Positions 1 to 8,313 of a DNA stretch of 64,000 nt are shown here, piece after piece. Origin of the DNA: Chitinophaga filiformis (GTDB lineage: Bacteria > Bacteroidota > Bacteroidia > Chitinophagales > Chitinophagaceae). Numbering within the stretch: position 1 is the first letter of the stretch; every line of letters starts with the position of its first letter. The DNA lies in contig NZ_FNBN01000008.1 in the NCBI RefSeq assembly GCF_900102545.1, forward strand, positions 128,019 through 192,018, written 5' to 3'. The notes beneath the pieces are model-generated. The model was not told where the DNA came from and did no database searches. It was given only the letters and a program-made list of their open reading frames with translations. The position numbers and the translations under genes are program-made.

Positions 1-2
1 TT

Positions 3-3000
3 GTAATGGAAGGAATGTACCTGGGCTCAGGCAGTAGCGATATTGATGTACACAACTTTTATATCCACGATGTAGGTTCCTTTATTGTGGCCAAGACCAC
101 CCAGGAATGCAACAATCCACAGTTCTGGGAAGGCAAATACATAATGAAGAATGTGAAGATTCACCACATCAAAGGCCGCTATGCAGCCTACGAAGGTTTC
201 TATATTGGTAACACTCATTACATCATGGATTATGCCCTGTGTAAAGGCATCAAATCTCATCACATCCAGGACCTGGAAGTATACGACAATGATCTCCAGT
301 ACATGGGCCAGGACGGTATCCAGGTAGCCATGGCAGACATGGGAACCAACAAGGTCCATCATAATATCGTCCGTAACTATGGCACCAACAGACTGGATGC
401 ACAGAGTTATGGTATGCTGATGGGCGGCGGCTCCCGTGTAAGACTCTATGACAACGTAGTGGACCACGGTTATCTGCCCGGTATTGCATTATTCGGATCC
501 GGTATCTCCTACGTGTATAATAATACTGTTTCCAATGTAGAGAACGGGGAAGGTATTCAGGTGGCAGATAAGCTGATCCTCGAACCCGTGACCGCCTACA
601 TCTATAATAATACGATCTATAATACAGGCAATAGCGGCATCAAGATATACGCCTACCTGACCACTGTTGGCCATAGAGTATATAACAACCTGATAATTGA
701 AAATTCCCTGGGAGGCAGCTATCCTACGGATGGTATTTACATCAGGGGAGCGCAGAATATTAAATTCGACTACGGCAATAACCTCTTCTCTACTACTGCA
801 AATGCAGGTAAAGTAGTGACCAATGTAGCCGGTGGTGATCTCCACCTTGTTGGTAGCTCAAAAGCGGTCGATGGTGGTAAATCAGTGGCCGACCTCGGAC
901 TGACAGACGACCTTGATGGTAACAAACGCCCTATGAACAAAGGCTTTGATGTAGGCGCCTATGAATACCAGGGAACCGCAGCTCCGGGTAGTGGCAATGC
1001 AACACCTGTTGCCAATGCCGGGAAGGATATTACTATCACCCTGCCAACAAATACTGTAACACTTAATGCCGCAGCATCCACCGATGCAGATGGTACTATC
1101 AGCAAATATGCATGGTTGAAACTGTCCGGACCAGCCGGAGGAACGATCACCAATGCAGCAGTAGCTACAACCAGTGTAACCGGACTAACTGCCGGTACCT
1201 ACATCTTCAGGCTGACCGTAACCGACAACAAGGCGGCTACAGACATGGACAGCATCATCGTAAAAGTAAATCCGGCGGCGCCAAACAAGGTACCTGTAGC
1301 GAATGCCGGCGCAAATACAGCCATTACGCTACCAGTTAATACAGTAACGCTCGATGGTTCTGCTTCCTCAGATCCCGATGGTAAGATCACCGGGTATGCC
1401 TGGAAGAAAGTAAGCGGTCCGGCTGCGGGTACATTTACCAGTTCTGCGCTCGCCAAAACCACGGCAACAGGTCTCGTGGAAGGTACTTATGTATTCTCCC
1501 TGACAGTGACTGACGACGATAAGGCTACCGCTACCGCAAGTGTGACGGTAAAAGTGAACCCTGTCGCAGCGCCAAACCAGGCCCCTGTGGCCAATGCAGG
1601 CAATATGCAGAGTATAACCCTGCCAACCAATAGTGTAACGCTGAATGGATCTGCTTCAAAAGATGCTGATGGTAAGATTGTGAAATATGCATGGAAGCAA
1701 ATAGCAGGGCCTATCACCGTGAAGATCACCAGTGCAACCCTGGCAAATACCACAGTAACGGGCTTCGAAGGAGGTACTTATACGTTCTCCCTGACCGTCA
1801 CCGATGATGATAATGCTACATCCACTGCAAACGTAGTAGTGAGAGTGAACCTTCCTGCGCCGGATATAGCGCCTGTGGCCAACGCCGGACCAGACCAGAC
1901 AATCACACTGCCCAGCAATACAGTGAACCTGAACGGAAGCGCCTCTAAAGATGCAGACGGTAGTATCGCGAAATATGCATGGAGGAAGTTAAGCGGTCCC
2001 GACGGAGGTACCTTTACACAATCTAACGTGGCTGTCACTCAGGCAACTGACCTGGTAGAAGGTACTTATGTACTGACGCTTACTGTTGCGGACAATGATA
2101 ACATGATAGACACTGATACAATGAGAGTAGTGGTGAAACCTGCGCCGGTTGCTAACAAACCACCTGTTGCCAGTGCAGGCGCCGATGTGACCATTACATT
2201 GCCGGTTAACAGCGTGATCCTGAACGGAGCCGCTTCTTCCGACCCGGACGGTGTGATCACCAATTACCAATGGCAGAAGATGTCTGGTAAAGACGTACGC
2301 TTCTCCAACTCACAGGGTATTATTAACGTAGTATCTGCACTGACAGAAGGCACTTATGTATTCGAACTGGCGGTAACAGATAATAAGAATGCTACTGCCA
2401 GAGACCGGATGACGGTAACCGTACTGCCGGCTTCCACCAGCAACAATAACAGCAAGGCGCCTGTTGCCCGTACACAGGGCGACCTGACCCTGACATTGCC
2501 TAAGGAAAGTATGACTGCCGACGGTAGCGCTTCTTATGCAATCAACAGCACGATTACTTCTTATGCATGGAAACAGGTGTATGGTCCGATGGCGGCCAGC
2601 TTCTCCGCTCCAAATGGAAGGAGCACGAAGATTTCCGGTATGTCATTCCCTGGCAGTTATGTGTTTGAGCTGACCGTCACCGATGAGAATAAACTGAGCG
2701 CCCGTTCTACTTTCGAAGTGACCGTGCTTGAGGGAGAGGGAGATACCTTCGTGCCTGAGATCATGACATATCCGAATCCGGCTGTCAGCACATTGTACTT
2801 CAAACAACGTATGAAGAACGCAACGCAGGGTACTATCACTATCTACAACATCTCCGGTAAGGCACTGAAGAGCTATAACCTGCCGGCGGGTGATAACCAG
2901 CAACAGGCACTCGATGTATCATCTCTGCCAATGGGTACATACATTCTGCAGGTGGTATACAAGAAGAGCACTTATAAATGGAGTACGAAGTTTATAAAAG

Positions 3001-3008
3001 CTAATTAA
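3..3008 (+). CDS. Secreted beta-helix / PKD-repeat protein with T9SS sorting domain (5' end outside window)
   Basis: The reading frame is open to the window edge, so the true start and signal peptide lie upstream; ATG at 6 is only the first internal Met. Residues about 1-320 hold Asn- and Gly-rich short beta strands (such as VYNNTVSNVENGEGIQV and AYIYNNTIYNTGNSGIKIYA) typical of a right-handed parallel beta-helix, the fold of pectate-lyase-like polysaccharide-active or carbohydrate-binding proteins. Six PKD/Ig-like repeats of about 95 residues follow (about 332-920). Each opens with a PVANAG-type motif, then TLP.NTVTLNGSAS.DADG and YAWKK; the sixth is degenerate (PVARTQGDLTLTLP, no DADG). The last 80 residues form a type A T9SS C-terminal domain (YPNPAVSTLYF, MGTYILQV), so the protein is probably exported by the type IX system and anchored at or released from the cell surface. 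Substrate is unknown. It converges on the minus-strand gene 4 bp downstream. Confidence 0.88.
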   Translation, partial: VMEGMYLGSGSSDIDVHNFYIHDVGSFIVAKTTQECNNPQFWEGKYIMKNVKIHHIKGRYAAYEGFYIGNTHYIMDYALCKGIKSHHIQDLEVYDNDLQYMGQDGIQVAMADMGTNKVHHNIVRNYGTNRLDAQSYGMLMGGGSRVRLYDNVVDHGYLPGIALFGSGISYVYNNTVSNVENGEGIQVADKLILEPVTAYIYNNTIYNTGNSGIKIYAYLTTVGHRVYNNLIIENSLGGSYPTDGIYIRGAQNIKFDYGNNLFSTTANAGKVVTNVAGGDLHLVGSSKAVDGGKSVADLGLTDDLDGNKRPMNKGFDVGAYEYQGTAAPGSGNATPVANAGKDITITLPTNTVTLNAAASTDADGTISKYAWLKLSGPAGGTITNAAVATTSVTGLTAGTYIFRLTVTDNKAATDMDSIIVKVNPAAPNKVPVANAGANTAITLPVNTVTLDGSASSDPDGKITGYAWKKVSGPAAGTFTSSALAKTTATGLVEGTYVFSLTVTDDDKATATASVTVKVNPVAAPNQAPVANAGNMQSITLPTNSVTLNGSASKDADGKIVKYAWKQIAGPITVKITSATLANTTVTGFEGGTYTFSLTVTDDDNATSTANVVVRVNLPAPDIAPVANAGPDQTITLPSNTVNLNGSASKDADGSIAKYAWRKLSGPDGGTFTQSNVAVTQATDLVEGTYVLTLTVADNDNMIDTDTMRVVVKPAPVANKPPVASAGADVTITLPVNSVILNGAASSDPDGVITNYQWQKMSGKDVRFSNSQGIINVVSALTEGTYVFELAVTDNKNATARDRMTVTVLPASTSNNNSKAPVARTQGDLTLTLPKESMTADGSASYAINSTITSYAWKQVYGPMAASFSAPNGRSTKISGMSFPGSYVFELTVTDENKLSARSTFEVTVLEGEGDTFVPEIMTYPNPAVSTLYFKQRMKNATQGTITIYNISGKALKSYNLPAGDNQQQALDVSSLPMGTYILQVVYKKSTYKWSTKFIKAN

Positions 3009-3012
3009 CAGA

Positions 3013-3642
3013 TCAGGGGACCTTTTCCCATAATTTTGTAGCGGGGTTATACTGTTTGATGAGTCTTGCAGGATTCCCGGCTACAATGCTAAATGGGGGA
3101 ACATTTCTGGTAACAACGCTACCCGCTGCTACCACGGAATGTTCCCCTATTTTTACGCCCGCTGTGATCACTGCATTCGCACCAATCCAACTGTCAGCAC
3201 CGATGTTGATCTCTCCTGTAGTACAGGGCTGCATACCAATGGGAACAGCAATATCCTGGTAACCATGATTAAGCCCCGACATCACCACATTCTGTGCAAT
3301 GATCACATTGTCGCCAATAGTAACAGGGCCGATCACGACATTGCCTATACCCACCTGCACATTGTTGCCGATCAGTACATCGCCCATCCCGTTGTTGATG
3401 GTGGCAAAATCGTCGACGATGGACTTAGCACCCAGTGTGAAGTTGTTAAAAGGGAATACGTCGAGCCGGGTATAACGGCGCACGATAGCGCCTTTCCCTC
3501 TTTTATGTATAAAACGGTTCACCACCAGTCTTACCCACAGGCGGGGTCTTGCCTGGCCTTTGGGCATTATCATGCGGTGTGCAAACTGTTTAAGTCCGGG
3601 ACTACTTTTGATTTTCTCTTTCAGGCTTGTAAATGTACTCAT
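3013..3642 (-). CDS. Hexapeptide-repeat O-acyltransferase (left-handed beta-helix)
   Basis: A 209-residue protein. From about residue 65 to the end it carries the imperfect hexapeptide periodicity of left-handed beta-helix transferases (VLIGNNVQVGIGNVVIGPVT, IGADSWIGANAVITAGVKIG) and ends in the family signature VAAGSVVTRNVPPFSIVAGNPAR. The His in SGLNHGYQD sits where the catalytic His of the xenobiotic/serine acetyltransferase group lies. It most likely acetylates a sugar or glycan, in the manner of WcaF/WbbJ-type polysaccharide modifying enzymes. The gene follows a glycosyltransferase on the same strand with a 4-bp gap, so the two probably form an operon for a surface or capsular polysaccharide. 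The acceptor cannot be read from sequence. Confidence 0.9.
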   Translation of the reverse strand: MSTFTSLKEKIKSSPGLKQFAHRMIMPKGQARPRLWVRLVVNRFIHKRGKGAIVRRYTRLDVFPFNNFTLGAKSIVDDFATINNGMGDVLIGNNVQVGIGNVVIGPVTIGDNVIIAQNVVMSGLNHGYQDIAVPIGMQPCTTGEINIGADSWIGANAVITAGVKIGEHSVVAAGSVVTRNVPPFSIVAGNPARLIKQYNPATKLWEKVP

Positions 3643-3646
3643 CTGG

Positions 3647-4849
3647 TCATGCGGTATTTAAGATTGCCTCATAAATGGCTGTTACAGAGTTTTCCCAGCT
3701 ATGGGAGCGGGCAAACGCAATACGTTCCTCCTGCAGGGCAGGACAATCTTCTGAAAGCGCCCCGCTGATCAGCGTAACATACTCATTTGCATTCCGGGCA
3801 AGGTACGTGTGTGAATCGAATAGCTCCATCGTCCTGGTGGCGGTGGCTACTACCGGTTTTCCTAAAGCGAGGTATTCATCTATTTTTAATGGATAATTGC
3901 CTACGGTCAGTACATTTACCTGCTGCGGATTGATACATACATCAAAAGCCCGGATATAGGCCGGCAGCTCCTTCAGCTCCTTTCTGCCCAGGAAGTGTAC
4001 ATTGGGCAACTGATGTAGTACTGATTGCTTAAAATACTCATCTTCCGGCCCGACCAGTACGATAGACCAGTCTCTTTTCTCCCTGGCAATATGCTCAATA
4101 ATGCCCGGATCCAGCCGGAGGGCATTCAATGCACCCACATAACCTATACGCGGTCCTTTTATGTTGGCAACATCCGCAGGTACAGCATACTGTTGTGTTA
4201 CATCAAACAGTGAGAGGTCACAGCCCTGACCGACATAAAAGCTGTTCGGATTATACTTTTTGAGCATATCCGTCAGGTAGGTGGAATTTGCCAGCGCCAC
4301 ATCTGCTTTAGCGATATGCTCAGGCTCCAGCTTTTCTCCGTGTTTTTTCCAGTAATCCACGCCCAGCAGATAATCCCGGCTGTAATAAATATAAGTAGCC
4401 GGCTTGAGCAATTCTTTCATGTAAAAACCACGAAAAATATCGTTATCATTGAAGAGGATAACATCGGAGAAACCCAATGCCGTGATCGCTTCATGAATGC
4501 TTGCGGCAAACTTCCTGTTATTCCGTTTGTTTAACCAGGAGAAGAGTGGCCGCGCCTTGGCCGGCAGCCAGTTGATGGATTCAAGTACGGAAGAAGGATA
4601 ATAGCTCCAGAGATTTTCTCCGACCGGTACGATCGCAGGTTCTTTCTTCTGTAAAGTTTTGAGATGATAAGAGATATTGGGATCATCCTTTTGTTGTAGT
4701 ATGGTTCGCCGGTCAAGTGGTGAATTGACATATAACACACGGTTATGGCGAGCGAATTGTAACGCTATATTCTTACAATTACTTCCTATAGGGGTATACC
4801 ACTGCTGTAAGCCAATGATAACAATATCCCGGTTCCTGATGAGTGACAC
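3647..4849 (-). CDS. Family 1-like (GT-B) glycosyltransferase
   Basis: A 400-residue cytosolic protein with two Rossmann-like halves. The N-terminal half starts RDIVIIGLQQWYTPIGSNCK and covers the acceptor side. The C-terminal half contains GPRIGYVGALN, WSIVLVGPE, VHFLGRKELKELPAYIRAFD and LKIDEYLALGKPVVATAT, the usual order of the donor-binding domain of GT4-type enzymes, with the EYLALGKPVV loop in the place of the EX7E region. The donor is probably a UDP- or GDP-sugar; acceptor unknown. The N-terminal domain resembles the TuaH/teichuronic-acid-like group in Bacteroidota. It is the first gene of a two-gene unit with the acyltransferase downstream. A perfect TAnnTTTG box lies about 70 bp upstream of the start. 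Confidence 0.85.
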   Translation of the reverse strand: MSLIRNRDIVIIGLQQWYTPIGSNCKNIALQFARHNRVLYVNSPLDRRTILQQKDDPNISYHLKTLQKKEPAIVPVGENLWSYYPSSVLESINWLPAKARPLFSWLNKRNNRKFAASIHEAITALGFSDVILFNDNDIFRGFYMKELLKPATYIYYSRDYLLGVDYWKKHGEKLEPEHIAKADVALANSTYLTDMLKKYNPNSFYVGQGCDLSLFDVTQQYAVPADVANIKGPRIGYVGALNALRLDPGIIEHIAREKRDWSIVLVGPEDEYFKQSVLHQLPNVHFLGRKELKELPAYIRAFDVCINPQQVNVLTVGNYPLKIDEYLALGKPVVATATRTMELFDSHTYLARNANEYVTLISGALSEDCPALQEERIAFARSHSWENSVTAIYEAILNTA

Positions 4850-4916
4850 TGCAGTTAAGAATTATGGTGATATAATTGCTTATTGAGGTCTCAAGGGAGC
4901 ATGGCTAAAAACGACC

Positions 4917-4924
4917 CAAATATA
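4917..4924 (-). promoter_or_regulatory. Putative -7 promoter box for the glycosyltransferase unit
   Basis: The minus strand reads TATATTTG, a full match to the Bacteroidota -7 consensus TAnnTTTG, 68 bp before the glycosyltransferase ATG. No clear -33 TTTG was found. Confidence 0.45.
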
Positions 4925-4980
4925 ACTACTTTTTTTACATTATAGAAAAGCAGTAGTAAAAGATAAAAGTGGACTATTTT

Positions 4981-6528
4981 ATGACTTCAAAACACACACC
5001 CGAAACAATCGACATCAGGCAGTTAACCGCCGAAGATTATCTGGATCTGAAAGAATCGATGGTATCTGCATACGCAGATATGGAAGGCAGCTACTGGCGT
5101 GAACCTACCATCCGCCGGCTGATGGAGCTTTTTCCCGAAGGACAGATTGCCGTTACCGTAAACGATAAGGTGGTGGGCTGCGCATTGTCTATCATCGTTG
5201 ACTACGGGAAATTCGGTGATGAACATACGTATGAACAAATAACCGGTTATTATACTTTTAGTACACATGACCCTAAAGGGGATGTCCTCTATGGTATTGA
5301 AGTGTTCGTACATCCTGACTATCGTGGCCGGCGACTGGCAAGGCGGTTGTATGATGCCCGCAAGACACTCTGCGAAAGACTGAACCTTCGTGGTATCGTA
5401 GCCGGTGGCCGTATCCCCAATTATCTGAAGTATGCGGATGAGATGTCGCCCAGGGACTATATCGAAAAGGTACGCGATAAGGAGATCTATGATCCTACAC
5501 TGACTTTCCAGTTCTCCAACGACTTCCAGGTAAAAAAGATCCTGAAGAATTATCTACCGCATGACGAAGCCTCCAAAGGCTTTGCCACCTTGCTGCAATG
5601 GTATAATATCTACTATGAGAAAGACATAGATACCATCCGCTACAACAAATCTATCGTTCGTATAGGACTGGTGCAATGGCAGATGCGTGACTACGGTAGC
5701 CTGGAAGGCTTTATGCAGCAGGTGGAATACTTTATAGATGCCGTAAGTGATTATGGCTCGGACTTCGTGGTATTCCCCGAACTGTTCAATGCCCCGCTGA
5801 TGGCTGAATTTAATCAGCTGGACCAGGCTGGCGCTATCAGGGGAGTGGCGAAATATACAGAACAACTAAGGGACCAGCTCATACAGCATGCTGTGTCTTA
5901 TAACGTGAATATCATCGGAGGCAGCATGCCGATTGTTATTGACGAGGCCCTCTACAACATCTGTTACCTTTGCCGCCGTGATGGCACCTACGAAGAATAT
6001 ATTAAAATGCATCCAACACCCAGCGAAGTATATGCCTGGGGCGTGAAAGGTGGCGACAGGCTGAAAGTGTTCGATACAGATTGCGGAAAGATAGGTATCC
6101 AGATCTGCTATGATGTTGAGTTCCCCGAACCCTCCCGTATATTGTCCGAACAGGGAATGCAAATATTGTTTGTACCCTTTCTGACCGATACCCAGCATGC
6201 GTTTAACCGTGTGCGATTCTGTGCACAGGCCAGGGCTATTGAGAATGAATGTTACGTTGCCATCGCCGGCTGCGTAGGCAACTTACCCAAGGTCAATAAC
6301 ATGGACCTACAATATGCACAGAGCGCGGTACTGACACCTTCTGATTTTGCCTTTCCCGTTACCGGCGTGAAAGCAGATGCCACCGCCAATACTGAAATGG
6401 TCGTTATTGCAGATGTAGATCTGGTACTACTGAAAGAACTAAACGCATTCGGTAGCGTACAAACGAAGAAAGATATGCGCAAGGACCTGTATGAGGTGAA
6501 ATGGAAGAAGCCCGGTAAAAACAGTTGA
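4981..6528 (+). CDS. GNAT acetyltransferase-nitrilase fusion (carbon-nitrogen hydrolase)
   Basis: A 515-residue two-domain enzyme. Residues about 10-205 are a GNAT domain with the acetyl-CoA loop region VFVHPDYRGRRLARRLYDA. Residues about 220-505 form a carbon-nitrogen hydrolase domain with the complete nitrilase triad: Glu267 in VVFPELFN, Lys342 in EYIKMHP and Cys376 in IGIQICYDVEFPE. Hydrolases of this class cleave amides or nitriles; the fused GNAT domain suggests acyl transfer to an amine in the same pathway. The natural substrate of this fused family is not known to me. ATG at 4981 is preferred; an in-frame GTG at 4969 would add four residues. It is monocistronic by context. Confidence 0.88.
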   Translation: MTSKHTPETIDIRQLTAEDYLDLKESMVSAYADMEGSYWREPTIRRLMELFPEGQIAVTVNDKVVGCALSIIVDYGKFGDEHTYEQITGYYTFSTHDPKGDVLYGIEVFVHPDYRGRRLARRLYDARKTLCERLNLRGIVAGGRIPNYLKYADEMSPRDYIEKVRDKEIYDPTLTFQFSNDFQVKKILKNYLPHDEASKGFATLLQWYNIYYEKDIDTIRYNKSIVRIGLVQWQMRDYGSLEGFMQQVEYFIDAVSDYGSDFVVFPELFNAPLMAEFNQLDQAGAIRGVAKYTEQLRDQLIQHAVSYNVNIIGGSMPIVIDEALYNICYLCRRDGTYEEYIKMHPTPSEVYAWGVKGGDRLKVFDTDCGKIGIQICYDVEFPEPSRILSEQGMQILFVPFLTDTQHAFNRVRFCAQARAIENECYVAIAGCVGNLPKVNNMDLQYAQSAVLTPSDFAFPVTGVKADATANTEMVVIADVDLVLLKELNAFGSVQTKKDMRKDLYEVKWKKPGKNS

Positions 6529-6557
6529 TAGCTCCATAATGTACGCAAAACGTAATC

Positions 6558-6620
6558 ATTCGCGTCAATAGACCCCTTTAGATTCTGTTTGTAGCCCGGG
6601 GCGACAACCCGCGGGAATAT
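6558..6620 (+). repeat. Dispersed intergenic repeat, copy A
   Basis: About 60 bp beginning ATTCGCGTCAATAGACCCC and continuing with CTGTTTGTAGCCCGGGGCGA. It shares order and wording with four other intergenic copies near 44609, 47643, 52649 and 52880. This is the most diverged copy (CGACAACCCGCGGG instead of TGATAACCCCGGG). Confidence 0.7.
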
Positions 6621-6644
6621 GTCCCGAAAAACCATCCCGATGAT

Positions 6645-6652
6645 TAATTTTG
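6645..6652 (+). promoter_or_regulatory. Putative -7 promoter box for the thiamine-binding-like gene
   Basis: TAATTTTG fits TAnnTTTG and lies 23 bp before the ATG at 6676, giving a short leader of about 15-20 nt. The -33 element is not obvious. Confidence 0.45.
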
Positions 6653-6675
6653 CGTTACAGAAACAATAAAAACAT

Positions 6676-6969
6676 ATGGCACACAAGATCAATCTGGCAT
6701 TGCAAATCCTTCCTTCCGTACCCAGCGACCAGGTATACGCTGTCGTAGATGAAGCAATCGCCGTAATCCAGGCCTCAGGCCTGAAATACAGGGTATGCCC
6801 TTTCGAAACGGTGATAGAAGGCACTTACGACGAATGTATGGAAGTAGTCCGCAAGGCACAGGACGTCTGCTTCAAAGCCGGCGCCTCACAGCTGCTGGTA
6901 TACGTAAAAATGCAGATTAAAAAAGATGCGGATGTCAGCATTGAAGATAAGACCGGCAAATATGACTAA
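6676..6969 (+). CDS. Thiamine-binding / MTH1187-YkoF family protein
   Basis: A 97-residue cytosolic protein. The order INLALQILPSVPSDQVYAVV, VIQASGLKYRVCPFETVIEG and DECMEVVRKAQD matches the small ferredoxin-like family MTH1187/YkoF (thiamine-binding domain), whose members bind thiamine or hydroxymethylpyrimidine or serve as stress-linked carriers. There is no signal peptide or membrane segment. No thiamine genes or TPP riboswitch are nearby, so the ligand is not supported by context. The 3' end converges on the membrane protein gene 7 bp away. Confidence 0.75.
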   Translation: MAHKINLALQILPSVPSDQVYAVVDEAIAVIQASGLKYRVCPFETVIEGTYDECMEVVRKAQDVCFKAGASQLLVYVKMQIKKDADVSIEDKTGKYD

Positions 6970-6976
6970 GCCATAT

Positions 6977-8239
6977 TTATCTGAAAAGGAAATACATTTC
7001 CAGCGATAACAAACCAAGGATCATTCCGGCAGCAAACCGTATGCACTGCTGCTTACTGGCGTGGATATAAGGTGTCAGCAGTATGATGAACAGGGGTGTA
7101 GCCTGCGCTACATACCTGGAACTGAAAAGAAGGGTAGCCTTAAAACTGGTAGCCAGCATCAGAAGGGCTGCCAGTAAAATAAACAGGAAAAAAGGTTCTG
7201 TACGCCGTTCCATCCACTGCAGGAACGAACAGTACAGAAAGTACAGTGCAAGAGTTATCAGCAGGGGAGAGATGAGATAGGGGTATACCTGCATGACGGC
7301 TGCCGGAAAGATCTTTTTCATTGCTTCATTCAAAGGAGCATATCCGAAGTGCAGCCAGTAATAGTTCACCGGCAGCAATACGATATACAGGAGTATTAAT
7401 ACCAGCAGCGTCAGGCGCCGGTAGATAAACCAGCCTGGGGCTATGATCAATACAATAAGCGCTCCGTAAGCAAAAGCCAGTATCCCATGCCAGGGCACGA
7501 TACCTCCCGTACTGAGGACAGCCTGCTTTGGCGGTATCAGACCTCCCCAGATCAAGAATACCGGTATACAGCAGAGCAAAGCTACGCCCATGTATATACT
7601 GACATTTATCCAGCGCTTCCATTCCCCCGCTGATTGTAGCAGTAACAACAGTGCAGCAGGCACAATCACGATAAAAGACCAGGAACCCAGTATCGCCAGT
7701 CCCAGGCACAGTCCCGCCAGCAGGGCTAAAAAGAGGGCGGGGGCGCGGTGTTTGTACGTGTAATCCAGCGCCAGCTGTAACAGCCATATTGATAGTGTTG
7801 CAAAGAACATCGGAGGTATTTCCGTTAATGCCATTCCTGCTACCTGCCATACCATCGGCACCGCCATGATATGTAATGCCGGCAACCATACGCTTTTCTT
7901 TATTCTCCGTTGCATCCTCCGTATAATGGCCGCCAGTAGCATAATAATAATCACCAGCAGCACGGTATTCACTAGCCGGATCTCCGGCGTCTGTAAATGC
8001 GTGACAGGCTCCAGTGCATAATGTATAAACTGATATAAAGGCCCGGGCGCCTGCTTGTCTATGTTTAACAGGAAAGTACGGGACAGTCCGTATTGCTCAA
8101 GAAGATGAACATTGGCAATAAAAATAGGCTCATCAAATAGCGGTGCCTGCCAGTGTAGTGTAGTAATGACCAGCAGGAAGAGGTAACCGGCAATACCGGA
8201 AGCAAGTAATAATTTCTCTTGTGCATTGGGGCGTAGCAT
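6977..8239 (-). CDS. Polytopic membrane protein, GT-C glycosyltransferase-like
   Basis: About 420 residues with roughly ten or eleven hydrophobic segments. The first extracytoplasmic loop has an acidic pair in LHWQAPLFDEPIFIAN, reminiscent of the Asp/Glu loop of GT-C lipid-linked sugar transferases (PMT/ArnT type). Downstream helices are Leu- and Ile-rich with no other motif I recognise. I chose ATG 8239 (MLRPNAQ) over ATG 8263 because the upstream ATG lies inside a stable hairpin and gives a polar extension. It lies 74 bp downstream of the YeiH-like gene on the same strand and may be cotranscribed. The GT-C call is tentative; an unassigned membrane protein is the alternative. Confidence 0.6.
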   Translation of the reverse strand: MLRPNAQEKLLLASGIAGYLFLLVITTLHWQAPLFDEPIFIANVHLLEQYGLSRTFLLNIDKQAPGPLYQFIHYALEPVTHLQTPEIRLVNTVLLVIIIMLLAAIIRRMQRRIKKSVWLPALHIMAVPMVWQVAGMALTEIPPMFFATLSIWLLQLALDYTYKHRAPALFLALLAGLCLGLAILGSWSFIVIVPAALLLLLQSAGEWKRWINVSIYMGVALLCCIPVFLIWGGLIPPKQAVLSTGGIVPWHGILAFAYGALIVLIIAPGWFIYRRLTLLVLILLYIVLLPVNYYWLHFGYAPLNEAMKKIFPAAVMQVYPYLISPLLITLALYFLYCSFLQWMERRTEPFFLFILLAALLMLATSFKATLLFSSRYVAQATPLFIILLTPYIHASKQQCIRFAAGMILGLLSLEMYFLFR

Positions 8240-8261
8240 GTTCGTAGTTCGGTAGCAGACC

Positions 8262-8303
8262 ATCCACAGACCGTAGTGTATCGCTCACCTGCGGTCTGTG
8301 GAT
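8262..8303 (-). other. Inverted repeat between the YeiH-like and GT-C-like genes
   Basis: ATCCACAGACCG (8262-8273) pairs perfectly with CGGTCTGTGGAT (8292-8303) across an 18-nt loop. On the minus strand there is no T tract after it, so it reads as a processing or attenuation hairpin rather than a terminator. On the plus strand it is followed by a T-rich run, but no plus-strand gene leads into it. Confidence 0.5.
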
Positions 8304-8313
8304 CGTCTCCTTT

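Noticed and set aside
1003..2760. Repeat array that might suggest CRISPR or satellite DNA
   Set aside because: The period is about 285 bp and in frame; it is the six PKD repeats of one protein.
3139..3768. 209-residue plus-strand open frame
   Set aside because: Antisense to the hexapeptide acyltransferase and glycosyltransferase ends; the repeated motif comes from the hexapeptide periodicity.
6529..6675. TPP riboswitch ahead of the thiamine-binding-like gene
   Set aside because: None of the conserved TPP aptamer words are seen; the gap holds repeat copy A and a promoter box.
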